A DNA stretch of 64,000 nt from Microbacterium sp. RU33B (GCF_900155915.1 NZ_FTPO01000004.1:16287-80286), one strand, 5' to 3'; counted from the first letter of the stretch, positions 36,744 to 45,976 are shown. Made by a program: numbers and translations. The notes: generated from the sequence alone by a model not told the origin.

Positions 36744-37595
36744 TCAGTCGCGGGCGGGGAAGCGCGCGTCCAGCCACGCCAGGAGATCGGCGCGCACGTC
36801 GTTCTGCACGGCCTCGTTGAAGATCTCGTGCCGTGCGCCGGGGTACACGAGGGTCGTCACATCCGTCAGCTTCGAGCGGTCGCGATACGCCGCGGCGAGG
36901 CGGTGCACACTGCGCGGGCCTCCCACCGTGTCCTCCCGGCCGACCATGAGCAGCAGCGGAAGGTCGCGGCCGAGGTTCTTCTTCGGCTTGCCCATGAGCC
37001 GCAGCGTGTCGAGCGGGCCGAAGAGCTTCGGCAGCGGCTCGGTCGTCGTGAGCGGATCGTCGAGGAACGCCTGGCCCACGGCGTGGTCGGACGAGAGCCA
37101 CTCGGTCCCCATCGCCCCGTCGCGCTTCCACGGCTTGTTGAGGTCGCCGGCGTTGAGCGAGCCCGGCCAGCGCAGCGACGATCCGCTGAGGACGACCGCG
37201 TCGTAGGCCTCCGCATGGTCGTCGACGAGCATCTGCGTCAGGAACGATCCCCACGAGTGGCCGAGGATGATGAGCGGCAGATCGGGGTTCTCGGCGCGGA
37301 TGAGCTGCGTGAGCTGCCACACGGCGGCGACGGCCGCGCGGAGACCGCCCGGCCCGAGCCGCCCGAGCTTCGACGCATCCCCGTCGTGCTGCTTCATGCC
37401 GGTGCGGCCGTGTCCGCGGTGATCGTCGGCGTAGACCGTGTACCCCTCGGCAGTGAGGGCTGCGATGGTCACGGCGTAGCGGGCGGCGTGCTCGCCGACG
37501 CCGTGCAGCAGCTGCACGACCGCGCGAGGAGTGCCCTGTGCGGGGTGGACGTCGTAGACGATCGCGACGCCGTGCGCGTCGATGAACTCGGGCAT
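36744..37595 (-). CDS. alpha/beta hydrolase, monoacylglycerol lipase-like
   Basis: The 283-residue hydrolase has the lysophospholipase/monoacylglycerol lipase pattern: AVVQLLHGVGEHAARY (oxyanion HG), YADDHRGHGRTG, nucleophile elbow GHSWGSF (serine near residue 120), acid in LMVGREDTVGG, and histidine in PGARHEIFNE. The lid region after the elbow is of normal size. It would hydrolyse monoacylglycerols or similar lipids in the cytoplasm. ATG at 37595 has a TAGACT box 7 nt upstream. The gene is divergent from the MarR gene with 95 bp between. Confidence 0.9.
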   Translation of the reverse strand: MPEFIDAHGVAIVYDVHPAQGTPRAVVQLLHGVGEHAARYAVTIAALTAEGYTVYADDHRGHGRTGMKQHDGDASKLGRLGPGGLRAAVAAVWQLTQLIRAENPDLPLIILGHSWGSFLTQMLVDDHAEAYDAVVLSGSSLRWPGSLNAGDLNKPWKRDGAMGTEWLSSDHAVGQAFLDDPLTTTEPLPKLFGPLDTLRLMGKPKKNLGRDLPLLLMVGREDTVGGPRSVHRLAAAYRDRSKLTDVTTLVYPGARHEIFNEAVQNDVRADLLAWLDARFPARD

Positions 37596-37651
37596 GGCCT
37601 CGAGTCTAGGCATCCGGCTCCGCGTGGGCACGGACCGGAGCGTCGACCGTA

Positions 37652-37682
37652 TTTACTTAGCAAGGCTAATGAGCTATGCTAA
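37652..37682. promoter_or_regulatory. MarR operator and promoter for the MarR-MFS operon
   Basis: TTAGC-AAG-GCTAA (37657-37669) is a perfect inverted repeat, and a related half AGC-TAT-GCTAA follows (37672-37682). A plausible promoter, TTTACT (37652-37657), 18-bp spacer, TATGCT (37676-37681), encloses the repeats, so binding would block it. This is the usual autorepression layout of MarR proteins linked to efflux genes. The AT-rich block stands out from its surroundings. Confidence 0.65.
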
Positions 37683-37690
37683 CTATCCTG

Positions 37691-38152
37691 ATGAGCCTGA
37701 CTGAAACGCCGCCCGACACCGATTCCGCCGGCCACCAGTTCGCCGACGAGGCATCCGCCTTCCGCATGGCGACCTTCCGCCTCGCCCGCCGCCTCCGGGC
37801 AGAGCGGGCCGTCGACTCGATGAGCGACGGGCAGTTCGCCGTCCTGGCCGTGCTCAAGGTGCACGGCCCCCACACGCTGGGCGAGCTCGCCGACCGCGAG
37901 CGCGTGACTCCCCCGTCGATGACGCGCACCGTCAACTGCCTCGAGGAGTCCGGCTACATCACGCGTACGCCCGACGAGGTCGATCGCCGCAAGGTCAACA
38001 TCGACCTCACCGACGACGGTCTCGCCGTCGTGCTCGAGACGACGCGGCGCCGGGATGCCTGGCTCGAGGAGGCGATCGGCGAGCTGAGCCCCGAGGGGCG
38101 CGCCACTCTCGCGGCCGCCGCCGAGATCATGCTGGGAGTGGCCGCCCGATGA
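37691..38152 (+). CDS. MarR family transcriptional regulator
   Basis: The 153-residue protein has the MarR winged helix-turn-helix: SDGQFAVLAVLKVHGPHTLGELADRERVTPPSMTRTVNCLEESGYITR with the wing DRRKVNIDLTDDG. Flanking helices for dimerisation include FADEASAFRMATFRLARRLRAER and the C-terminal WLEEAIGELSPEGRATLAAAAEIM. Start at 37691 is preferred because the ATG at 37676 lies in the presumed -10 box. It overlaps the MFS gene (ATGA at 38149). The pair with an adjacent palindromic operator suggests ligand-relieved repression of the transporter. Confidence 0.9.
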   Translation: MSLTETPPDTDSAGHQFADEASAFRMATFRLARRLRAERAVDSMSDGQFAVLAVLKVHGPHTLGELADRERVTPPSMTRTVNCLEESGYITRTPDEVDRRKVNIDLTDDGLAVVLETTRRRDAWLEEAIGELSPEGRATLAAAAEIMLGVAAR

Positions 38153-39501
38153 GCGCCATGTTCCGTTCGTTCTCGGTCTTCAACTACCGCGTCTGGTTCA
38201 TCGGCGCGCTCGTGTCGAACACGGGCGCGTGGATGCAGGCGACGGCTCTGAGCTGGGTCGTGCTGACCGAGCTCACGAACAACGACGCCGGCGCCATGGG
38301 CGTCACGATGGCCCTGCAGTTCGCTCCGCCGCTGCTGCTCGTGAGCGTCACCGGATGGGTCGCCGACCGCTTCGACCGCCGCAGGCTGCTCATGGTGACG
38401 CAGTCCGTCCTCCTGCTGCTCGGGCTCGCGATCGGCATCCTGCTGCTGGCCGGCGTCATGACCCTGCCGATCATGTACGCCTTCGCGCTCGCGCTCGGCG
38501 TCGTCTCGGCGTTCGACAACCCGGCGCGTCAGGCGTTCGTGTCCGACATCGTGTCGCGCGAGAACGCCTCCAACGCGGTCGCGCTCAACGCGGCGTCGTT
38601 CAACGGCGCCCGCATGATCGGTCCGGCCGTCGCGGGCATCGTCATCGTCGCGGTCGGCACCGGGTGGGTCTTCTTCGTCAACGCCTTCACGTTCCTCGCC
38701 ATGATCGGCGCGCTGATGCTGATCCGCACCGACGACCTCGTGCCGCGCGTGCGGGCGGCGGGCGCCTCCCGCCTGGCCGACGGCTTCCGCTACGTCGGCA
38801 AGCGCCCCGACCTGATGGTCGCGTTCGCGATGGTGTTCCTGCTCGGCGCGTTCGGCATGAACTTCCCGATCTTCGCCTCGACGATGGCGATCGAGTTCGG
38901 CCAGGAGGCCGACGGCTACGGCCTCCTCAGCTCGATCCTCGCGATCGGATCCCTCGCCGGAGCGCTGCTGGCTGCCCGGCGCGACACGGCGCGCATGCGC
39001 ATCGTCGTGATGGGCACCGGCATCTTCGCCGTCGCGGGCACCGTGTCGGCCTTCATGCCGGGCTACTGGACATATGCCGCGACGCTCATGGTGACCGGAT
39101 TCGCCGTCGTCACCACCCTCACCACCGCGAACGGCTACGTGCAGACGACGACCGACCCGGCGCTGCGGGGCCGGGTGCTCGCGCTGTACATGGCGATCCT
39201 CATGGGCGGAACCCCCATCGGCGCGCCGATCGTGGGATGGGTGGCCTCGGAGTTCGGCCCGCGCGTCGCGATCCTCGTCGGCGGAGCGGCGGCCTTCGTC
39301 GCCTTCTCCATCGGGGCGGTGTGGATGCTGGCATCCGGCCGGCTCCACCGGGTCGAGGAGAGCCGGTTCCGTCTCACCCTCGACGAGACCCGCCCGCTCA
39401 CGGTCGTGGCCCCGGAGGAGTTCTCCGACGAGGTCGCCGCGACGACTCCGCTGAAGCTGCCGGAGCTGGAGGACGCGGCCCGGCACCGAGCGGCTCGCTG
39501 A
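38149..39501 (+). CDS. MFS transporter (EntS/MFS_3-like efflux)
   Basis: The 450-residue integral membrane protein begins SMFRSFSVFNYRVWFIGALVSNTGAWMQ-like, the typical start of MFS_3 family exporters. GWVADRFDRRRLLM is the loop 2-3 MFS signature, and FDNPARQAFVSDIV follows. About ten to twelve hydrophobic helices are visible between residues 10 and 400, ending in a 45-residue acidic cytoplasmic tail. Relatives export enterobactin or small drugs. Its substrate is unknown. Coupled to the MarR gene by an ATGA overlap; an internal ATG at 38158 is an alternative start. Confidence 0.9.
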   Translation: MSAMFRSFSVFNYRVWFIGALVSNTGAWMQATALSWVVLTELTNNDAGAMGVTMALQFAPPLLLVSVTGWVADRFDRRRLLMVTQSVLLLLGLAIGILLLAGVMTLPIMYAFALALGVVSAFDNPARQAFVSDIVSRENASNAVALNAASFNGARMIGPAVAGIVIVAVGTGWVFFVNAFTFLAMIGALMLIRTDDLVPRVRAAGASRLADGFRYVGKRPDLMVAFAMVFLLGAFGMNFPIFASTMAIEFGQEADGYGLLSSILAIGSLAGALLAARRDTARMRIVVMGTGIFAVAGTVSAFMPGYWTYAATLMVTGFAVVTTLTTANGYVQTTTDPALRGRVLALYMAILMGGTPIGAPIVGWVASEFGPRVAILVGGAAAFVAFSIGAVWMLASGRLHRVEESRFRLTLDETRPLTVVAPEEFSDEVAATTPLKLPELEDAARHRAAR

Positions 39502-39570
39502 GGCGGTCGCCGGCGGGCGAGGCGCCGTGACGCACAATGGTGAGCACGGACCTGGGCGCGTGAGGGAGAT

Positions 39571-42500
39571 ATGGCGGAGAACGGCAGCGACATGAGCGAC
39601 GACGACGATCTGCCGATCTACCTCCCGCCGGGAGGCGCGGAGAGCGTGCCGGGCTTCTGCGATCGGCTGGTCGAGCACCTCCAGTCCGCAACCCACCCCG
39701 GCGAGTTCACGTTCGAGGGCGTCGACGTCGACGAGTCGCAGGGCGTGTGGCTGGCGCCCCTCGGAGGCTACGACCCCGAGGTCGACCGGGAGGGCGCGGC
39801 CGACCGGCCCGCCGATCCGACGCTTCCCCCCGGCGGCTACGCCGAGGTCGCCGAGATCTCGGCCGAAGCGGTGCGGCGCGAACTGCATGCCGCGTGGGGT
39901 GCGCCCACCGTGCGCACGCCGCGTTTCGTCGGCAGCGAGCGCGAACCCGAGGGCATCCTCGACTACGTCATGACCGCCATCGGCGTCGACGAGGCCGAGA
40001 TGTGGGATCGGGGAGCGCTCTTCTGCGTCGTCATCACCAGCTGGGACGGCGAGCCGCGCCGGAGCATGCTGCGTCAGGCCCTGGTCGTGCTGCCCCGCGA
40101 GTTCGCGCTCGGAGGCTTCGCAGCGGTCGCGGGCGACGAGATCACGATCCACGACCTTCTGATGCACGGCGAAGACCTGGGCGAGCTGCGCCGCCGCGCG
40201 TGGCTGCTGAGCACGCTGTTCGACGCGGGCGAGGTCCGCGTGCGCGAGGCGGTGCTCGAGGCCTCCCGGTTCAGCCTTCACTTCCGCAGCGGCAAGACCA
40301 CCGTCTGGACGTTCGCCGACGACGGACGAGCGCTCGTGCTCTTCAACGACCCGGCATCGGAGTTCGCCCGGAGCGCGGCCGATCAGCTGATCGCCGATCA
40401 TCTGCGCGCGGGCGACGAGTCCGAGTCCCCCGCCGACCCCGAAGAGCTGCGGGAAGCCGCGGAGCTGATCCTCGTCGCCCGGATGCTCGAGGGCATCCCC
40501 GACGATCTGCGGGAGCTGATCGCGGCGCCGGCGCAGAACGCGCGCGGCGAGGCCGCGGAACACGACCTCGAGTTCCGCCTGTCGAGCAGCGGCGCTCTGC
40601 CGATCATCTCGGGGGTGGCCTGGTACGACGGCGAGCACTGGCGCGTCCCGGCGGGTCTGCTCGAGATCGGCAGCGTCAACGACTTCGGCATGGACGACCT
40701 CGGGTTCGCGGAGGCGGTGCGCCGCCCGTTCCGTCTGGGCGGAGAGCTCACCGTCGACACCTTCGTCGCGCCGGACGACCACGAGCAGCGCGCGGTGTTC
40801 GAGCAGGTGTTCGCGGCCTGCCCGTACCCGGCGCAGCCGCGCCCGGCCGCCGCGGTCCGTCTCGGGTACGGCCTTCCGCAGGACGTGACCCACACCGAGC
40901 TCGTGGGTCAGATCGAGCGCGCCACCGAGGCGTGGTGGGATGTCGAGCCCGACGAGGCCGATCCCCGCGACGATCCCTTCCGGGTGGGCGGACGCCGTCT
41001 CCGCAGTTTCGACGGCAGGATCCTGCGCTCCATCGTCGCGATGGCCGAGCCCTGGACGAGCGACATCCTGCTGGAGTGGACTGCGGAGCTCCGGGAGGCG
41101 ATGGAAGCGCGCTGGGGCAGGGCCGTGCAGATGCAGGCGCACAACCCCCACTCGGGGCTCGAGCGCAAGACGCCGGTCACGCGCGTGATGCGCGGGGTGG
41201 GGCTCCTTTCGGCGCCCCTGTGGTGGGTCAACGGACATGCGGTGCTGCTGATCTCGGGCATACCCGACCCCTCGTACGGCGAGGAGCCGCAGGCGATCCT
41301 CGTGATCGCGCGGGCCGATGCCGTGCTCGACGTCGTCCGGAACACGCGCACGTGGGAGCTTCGCACGCGGGCGCGCGTGCTCGGAACGCTCACCGAGATG
41401 ACCAGCGGCGCAGCGCAGACCGACGAGATCGCGTGGAACGGCCCGTCGCTCGCCGGGAGCGATCTCGTCCCACGCGCGACCCGCGGACGCCTCCGCACAG
41501 GAGACCATCACTGGGTCTGGCACTTCGCGCTCGACGGCCGGGCGCTCCTCATGTCGTTCCCGATCGACGCGCAGGCGACGCGCGGCTCGTTCGCCGATCA
41601 CGCGGAGCTCTTCACCGGCATCCCGGACGATCTGCTCTCCCTCGTCGTGGACCGCGATCCCGCCGGGCTTTACCCGGTCGTCACCCGTGAGCGGCCGGAG
41701 GATGCGGCGGACGACGGCATCCTCGGCACGGCGATCTCCCTCCCCGCCGCCCGCGCCGTGCTGTGGCGCGACGCCTACGACTTCCGCTTCTCCGACGGCC
41801 TTCTGCGCAGGGTGCGACCGATCGCGGCGGACGACGACTCCGGCGACGCGCGCACTCCCGACCTGACCGACCCCCTCCCCGTGCTGAACTCCGCGGATCT
41901 CGGGGTGCCCCAGCTCCAGGAGGCGCTGTACGTCGGCGACGAGCTCACGCGCGGCGTCCTCGCCGACGAGCGCTACGCACGCAACGTCTTCGATCGCACA
42001 CCGACACGGGTCGAGGTGGACCGGGCGTTCGCGCAGCTGCGCGACGTGCATCAGAACGCGCTCACGGGGTCGATGAACCAGTTCCTGGATGCTGCGCTCG
42101 GCATGCCGGATCGGCGCTTCGTGCTCGATGCGGCGCTCGCCAACCCCGATCCGCGCAATCGGCGCGAGGTCGCCCTGCTCCTCCTCGAGCGCGAGACCGA
42201 CGCGTCGATCCAGCTGTCGCACCTGACGCCCGTCAACGTGCTGCTCGAGAATCCGACGCTGGGCGCCGACGATCTGCCCCTCCTGCTGCGGCTGCTGCAC
42301 GCCGGAGCGCGCGCCGGCGCGGGGCTGGGCGGAATCGGCGTCGCGCGGCATCCGATCGTGCAGCTCGCGGACCGCGCGCTCGACGAGTCCGAGATCGCAC
42401 CGCTGGCTCGGGCGCTCCTGGAGGCGGCACCGGCCGACGACCTCACGCGTCCGGCGCTGCCCGACGGTCGCAGCGTGCGCGAATACCTCGAGGCCGGGGT

Positions 42501-42597
42501 GTTCCCGCACGCGTATCCGCGCGACGGACTGCGCGCGCAGGTGCACGAGGAGATGGAGCGCCGCGCCGCCCTGGCGGAGCGCAACGGCTACCGGTAG
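39571..42597 (+). CDS. large unrecognised protein with an internal duplication and a degenerate ankyrin-like C-terminus
   Basis: I do not recognise this 1008-residue, acidic, soluble protein. It has no signal peptide or membrane helix. Two halves look related. Copy 1 (about residues 90-400) has VRRELHAAWG, GALFCVVITSWDGEPRRSML, TVWTFADDGRALVLFNDP, then MLEGIPDDLRELI. Copy 2 (about 495-760) has LREAMEARWG, PLWWVNGHAVLLISGIPDP, WVWHFALDGRALLMSFPID, then LFTGIPDDLLSLV. The last 170 residues (FVLDAALANPDPRNRREVALLLLE, TPVNVLLEN, LPLLLRLLHAGARAG) resemble degenerate ankyrin-type repeats seen in actinobacterial proteins linked to toxin immunity. GAGGGAG precedes the ATG. It stands alone between the MFS gene and the GH2 gene. 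Function unknown. Confidence 0.85.
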   Translation: MAENGSDMSDDDDLPIYLPPGGAESVPGFCDRLVEHLQSATHPGEFTFEGVDVDESQGVWLAPLGGYDPEVDREGAADRPADPTLPPGGYAEVAEISAEAVRRELHAAWGAPTVRTPRFVGSEREPEGILDYVMTAIGVDEAEMWDRGALFCVVITSWDGEPRRSMLRQALVVLPREFALGGFAAVAGDEITIHDLLMHGEDLGELRRRAWLLSTLFDAGEVRVREAVLEASRFSLHFRSGKTTVWTFADDGRALVLFNDPASEFARSAADQLIADHLRAGDESESPADPEELREAAELILVARMLEGIPDDLRELIAAPAQNARGEAAEHDLEFRLSSSGALPIISGVAWYDGEHWRVPAGLLEIGSVNDFGMDDLGFAEAVRRPFRLGGELTVDTFVAPDDHEQRAVFEQVFAACPYPAQPRPAAAVRLGYGLPQDVTHTELVGQIERATEAWWDVEPDEADPRDDPFRVGGRRLRSFDGRILRSIVAMAEPWTSDILLEWTAELREAMEARWGRAVQMQAHNPHSGLERKTPVTRVMRGVGLLSAPLWWVNGHAVLLISGIPDPSYGEEPQAILVIARADAVLDVVRNTRTWELRTRARVLGTLTEMTSGAAQTDEIAWNGPSLAGSDLVPRATRGRLRTGDHHWVWHFALDGRALLMSFPIDAQATRGSFADHAELFTGIPDDLLSLVVDRDPAGLYPVVTRERPEDAADDGILGTAISLPAARAVLWRDAYDFRFSDGLLRRVRPIAADDDSGDARTPDLTDPLPVLNSADLGVPQLQEALYVGDELTRGVLADERYARNVFDRTPTRVEVDRAFAQLRDVHQNALTGSMNQFLDAALGMPDRRFVLDAALANPDPRNRREVALLLLERETDASIQLSHLTPVNVLLENPTLGADDLPLLLRLLHAGARAGAGLGGIGVARHPIVQLADRALDESEIAPLARALLEAAPADDLTRPALPDGRSVREYLEAGVFPHAYPRDGLRAQVHEEMERRAALAERNGYR

Positions 42598-42632
42598 TCG
42601 GGCGCGCCGCCGGCACAGGCCGCGAGCGGTCC

Positions 42633-45056
42633 TCAGCGGGCGGTGAGCTCCACCACCACCGGGTCGTACCCCTCGGCGGTCACCGAGACGGTGATCCCGC
42701 CCACCCCGGTCGGCCGCACGATCGCGAGCGCGCGGCCGTCGAACGTCGTGACGGTCGGACCGGCGAACGACTCCTCGGTGCGGGCGCGGGCCGAGCCGAG
42801 TCCCGCGAGCTCCCCCGGTCCGTCGACAGCGACCGTGACGCGCACATCCCGGTCGCACGGCACGACTCCGTCGGCGTCGGCGAGCTCGATCGGGACGAAG
42901 CCGAGATCCTCGGGTCCTGCGCCGATGACGGATGCCTCGGCACGAGCGGTCAGGCGCACCGTCCCCGCCGTGCGCAGCGTCGCGCGCCCGACTTCGACGC
43001 CGCCGGACGACGCGACGGCGACGAGCTCGCCGGGGCGATACTCCGTCTCGAACCGCGCGACGAGGGGTCGGGGCGACCCGACCGGCATCCGTCCGACGAC
43101 GGCGCCGTCGAGGAGCAGCTCCACGACGTCGGCATCGGCGTAGACGTCGACGGTGACCGGGGAGCCGGGCTCGGCATCCCAGGTCCAGGAGGCGACGACG
43201 TCGTCCCACGACCAGGGCGTCTTGGCGACGGGGCGCCCGTGGTGCTCGGGACGATGCACCGCGAACGCGGGCTCGGTGCGCAGCCCGAAGGCGAGCTCCC
43301 GATAGTGGGAGGCCGGCGTGCGGTGCCCCGTGATGTCGATGTCACCCGAGCGGGCGAGCAGGTACGGGTACGGACCCGCGGTCCCCGTGGGCACGTAGCC
43401 GTCGACATCGGTGTAGTCGATGCGGCCGATGCCGGCCTCGCCGATGTAGTCCCACCCCGTCCACGTGAAGTCGCCGATCACGTGGGGGTACCGGCGGACA
43501 TCCGCCCACAGCGACGCGATGCGGTCGGGGAACGTCTCCGACCCCACGATGACCCGGTGCGGGAAGAGGTCGGCGTCGGGGCCGTAGCGCGAATCGGCGT
43601 AGTTGAAGCCCACGACGTCGAGCACCGCGGCCGATTCCTCGGTCGACTCGGTCACGAGCGGAGAGGCGTTCATGAGCGCCATGCGCTCGCCCATCTCCGC
43701 CATCATCGTGTTCGGATCCGAGGCATCCGGTGCGTCTTCGGCCTCGGCCATCCGCGACAGGTTCGCGATGATGCCGTTGATGCCGTTCGTCACGAAGCGC
43801 GTCGGATCGAGGCGGCGGAACTCCTCGGCGAGGCGCCGGCTCCACGTCGCGCCGTGCGGCGTCGCGAGCTCGAGGATCTCGTTGCCGATGGAGTACAGCA
43901 CGACACTCGGATGCCGCCGGTCCTTCGCGACGAGCGCCGCCACCTCGTGCCGCCAGCGCGAGTCGAAGCCGATCGAGGAGTCGAAGCCCGTCTTGGCCTT
44001 CGTCCACACGTCGGTGAGCTCGTCCATCACGATCATGCCGTGGCGGTCGCACGCATCGAGCAGAGCGCGGCTGGCCGGATTGTGGGCGCTGCGGATCGCA
44101 TTGAACCCCGCGGCCTTGAGCAGTCGCACCTTTCGCTCTTCGGCGGCGGCGGTCGTGGCGGCGCCCAGCGGCCCGTTGTCGTGGTGCACGCACGCGCCGC
44201 GCAGATCGACGGTCTCGCCGTTGATGCGCAGCCCGTGCGCGGTGTCGAGCTGGAGGCGACGCACCCCGAACACCGACTCGTCGGAGTCGACGGGCGTGCC
44301 GTCGAGCTCGGCGAGCACCGAACGGATGCCGTAGAGGTGCGGGGAGTTCGGTCCCCACAGGCGCGGATTCGGCAGCGGCAGGCGCACCCGGGCGACGGCG
44401 GACTCTCCGGGCAGCGCGCTGACGGGAGAGGTCGCGGTCGCCACCTCGACGCCGTCGGCATCCGTCACGGTCCACGTGAGCCGCAGCGCCCGCAGGTGCC
44501 GGCCGCGGTTCTCCACGACGGTCGAGACCTCGGCGATCGCACGCTCGTCGTCGATGTCGGATGCCGTCACCACGGTGCCGTCGAGCGCGATGTGCGCGGT
44601 GTCGGCGACGAGGAGGTGCACCGGCCGGTAGATGCCGCCACCGGTGTACCAGCGGCTGTCCTTGTGGACGCGCGCCTCGACGGTGAGGGTGTTGGTCTCG
44701 CCGAAGCGCAGGAACGGGTCGGCGTCGACCACGAAGCCGGCGTAGCCCGAGGGCTCGTGGGCGGCGAAGTCGCCGTTGAGGAACACCGTCGCGTCGCGGT
44801 AGACGCCTTCGAACTCGATGCGCACGGTGCGCTCGCGCCACTCGGCGGGCACGTCGAACGTCTTCGCGTACTCGAACACGCCGCCGGGCAGGTACCCGCT
44901 GTGCACCCCCTGCGTGCTGTCGGGCGACCGCTCGAGGTCACGCAGGGCATCGTGCGGAACGGCGATCGGCACGGCGGCGGTCGCATCGGTGCGCGATTCG
45001 AAGGCGCCGAGCTTGGGGCCGACCGACCAGCCGTCGGTGAAGGGGATGCGGTGCAC
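42633..45056 (-). CDS. GH2 beta-galactosidase-type glycosidase with DUF4982 domain
   Basis: The 807-residue enzyme has the GH2 sugar-binding domain (GYLPGGVFEYAKTFDVPAEW, VFLNGDFAAHEPSGYAGF), an immunoglobulin-like domain, and a TIM barrel with GINGETVDLRG-like and IRSAHNPASRALLDACDRHGM blocks. The acid/base is E393 in SIGNEILE and the nucleophile is E507 in VGSETFP. A DUF4982-like module (VDVYADADVVELLLDGAVVGRM) and a C-terminal beta domain follow. No signal peptide. It likely removes beta-galactosyl (or related) residues from imported oligosaccharides. GTG at 45056 lies 20 bp after the TetR gene, so the two form an operon divergent from the ABC transporter. Confidence 0.9.
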   Translation of the reverse strand: MHRIPFTDGWSVGPKLGAFESRTDATAAVPIAVPHDALRDLERSPDSTQGVHSGYLPGGVFEYAKTFDVPAEWRERTVRIEFEGVYRDATVFLNGDFAAHEPSGYAGFVVDADPFLRFGETNTLTVEARVHKDSRWYTGGGIYRPVHLLVADTAHIALDGTVVTASDIDDERAIAEVSTVVENRGRHLRALRLTWTVTDADGVEVATATSPVSALPGESAVARVRLPLPNPRLWGPNSPHLYGIRSVLAELDGTPVDSDESVFGVRRLQLDTAHGLRINGETVDLRGACVHHDNGPLGAATTAAAEERKVRLLKAAGFNAIRSAHNPASRALLDACDRHGMIVMDELTDVWTKAKTGFDSSIGFDSRWRHEVAALVAKDRRHPSVVLYSIGNEILELATPHGATWSRRLAEEFRRLDPTRFVTNGINGIIANLSRMAEAEDAPDASDPNTMMAEMGERMALMNASPLVTESTEESAAVLDVVGFNYADSRYGPDADLFPHRVIVGSETFPDRIASLWADVRRYPHVIGDFTWTGWDYIGEAGIGRIDYTDVDGYVPTGTAGPYPYLLARSGDIDITGHRTPASHYRELAFGLRTEPAFAVHRPEHHGRPVAKTPWSWDDVVASWTWDAEPGSPVTVDVYADADVVELLLDGAVVGRMPVGSPRPLVARFETEYRPGELVAVASSGGVEVGRATLRTAGTVRLTARAEASVIGAGPEDLGFVPIELADADGVVPCDRDVRVTVAVDGPGELAGLGSARARTEESFAGPTVTTFDGRALAIVRPTGVGGITVSVTAEGYDPVVVELTAR

Positions 45057-45076
45057 GTGTCGGCTTCCGTCGGGGG

Positions 45077-45787
45077 TCAGGATGCGGGCGCGGGGCCGTC
45101 GCCCGCCGTCCCCTGGGCGTCGAGCGCCCGCTCGATCGATTCGAGGTCGTAGCCGAGGACGAACACCCGGAAGAACGCCGCGAGGGCATCGGCCATGTCG
45201 GTCGAGGTCGGATCGAGCAGCCACTGCACCTGGAGCCCGTCCATCATGGCGATCGTGGCGACCGCCGCGGCTGCGGGGTCGACCCCCGGCAGCAGACGCC
45301 CGGCGTCGGCGATGCGCTGGAACGAGCGCGTGGTGCTCGATCGCACCTGCTCGTACCGCTCGACGAAGTACGCATGGGCCGGGTGGTCGGGTGAGGTGGC
45401 CTCCGCCGACAGGGTGCAGTACAGCTCGATCACGCCGGGGATCGACGCGTTGTGCCGGGCCAGCGCGACGAGGCCGCGCAGGGCCTCGACTCCGTCCGGC
45501 GTGTCGAAGTCCACCATCTCCCGACTCAGGTCGTCGCGGAGGTCGAGGGTGGCCTGCAGCAGGGCGCTCTTGTTCTTGAAGTGGTGGAGGAGCCCCGCCT
45601 CGCTCATGCCGACGCGCTGGGCGACCTCGCGCAGCGACCCCGCGCGGTATCCGGACTCGGAGAAGACTGCGAGGGCGGCATCGAGGATCGCCCGCCGCGT
45701 GGTCTCGCTCTTCGCGTACTCGCCGCGGCGCTTCGTGACGGGAGCGACGCGCGCCGTCACCGTGCCCGTGCTGCTCGTTGCTGTCAT
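45077..45787 (-). CDS. TetR/AcrR family regulator of the oligosaccharide locus
   Basis: The 236-residue protein has the TetR DNA-binding domain: TTRRAILDAALAVFSESGYRAGSLREVAQRVGMSEAGLLHHFKNKSALL (helix-turn-helix about residues 54-76). The effector domain is all-helical. It is cotranscribed with the GH2 gene and divergent from the ABC transporter operon, with paired inverted repeats in the 189-bp gap. It is probably the local repressor, responding to a sugar or hydrolysis product. That is unusual, since such loci are more often under LacI control. A TACGGT box lies 6 nt before its ATG (45794-45799), suggesting a leaderless start. Confidence 0.9.
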   Translation of the reverse strand: MTATSSTGTVTARVAPVTKRRGEYAKSETTRRAILDAALAVFSESGYRAGSLREVAQRVGMSEAGLLHHFKNKSALLQATLDLRDDLSREMVDFDTPDGVEALRGLVALARHNASIPGVIELYCTLSAEATSPDHPAHAYFVERYEQVRSSTTRSFQRIADAGRLLPGVDPAAAAVATIAMMDGLQVQWLLDPTSTDMADALAAFFRVFVLGYDLESIERALDAQGTAGDGPAPAS

Positions 45788-45864
45788 GACCCCACCGTAA
45801 TCCCGCGGCCACGACGTCTTCGTCGTGCGTCCGGGGCTCCTTCCTCACTGTTCTATAACGAATT

Positions 45865-45903
45865 CCTAGCATTCGCTAGGTTTCTGACTCAAAAACCTAG
45901 CGA
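45865..45903. promoter_or_regulatory. inverted-repeat operators between TetR and the ABC transporter operon
   Basis: CCTAGC-ATTC-GCTAGG (45865-45880) is a perfect inverted repeat. Its right half is also the left arm of a second one, TCGCTAGGTTT (45873-45883) pairing with AAACCTAGCGA (45893-45903), 11 bp each, around a 9-nt spacer. Thus CTAGC half-sites occur three times in 39 bp. A TAGCGT -10-like box for the binding-protein gene lies at 45921-45926, so the last half-site overlaps its -35 region. The local TetR regulator is the natural candidate to bind here. Confidence 0.7.
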
Positions 45904-45976
45904 CTACTCGGAATTGCTGTTAGCGTCCTCGGCCAGGAGGCGATCCGCAGGGGTATCGCCCGAGAAGGGACCAAGG

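Noticed and set aside
37954..43209. A 1751-codon open frame on the minus strand
   Set aside because: It is antisense to the MarR, MFS and 1008-residue genes. Its Arg/Asp/Val/Gly-rich low-complexity translation is what GC3-biased genes produce on the opposite strand, and it matches no family.
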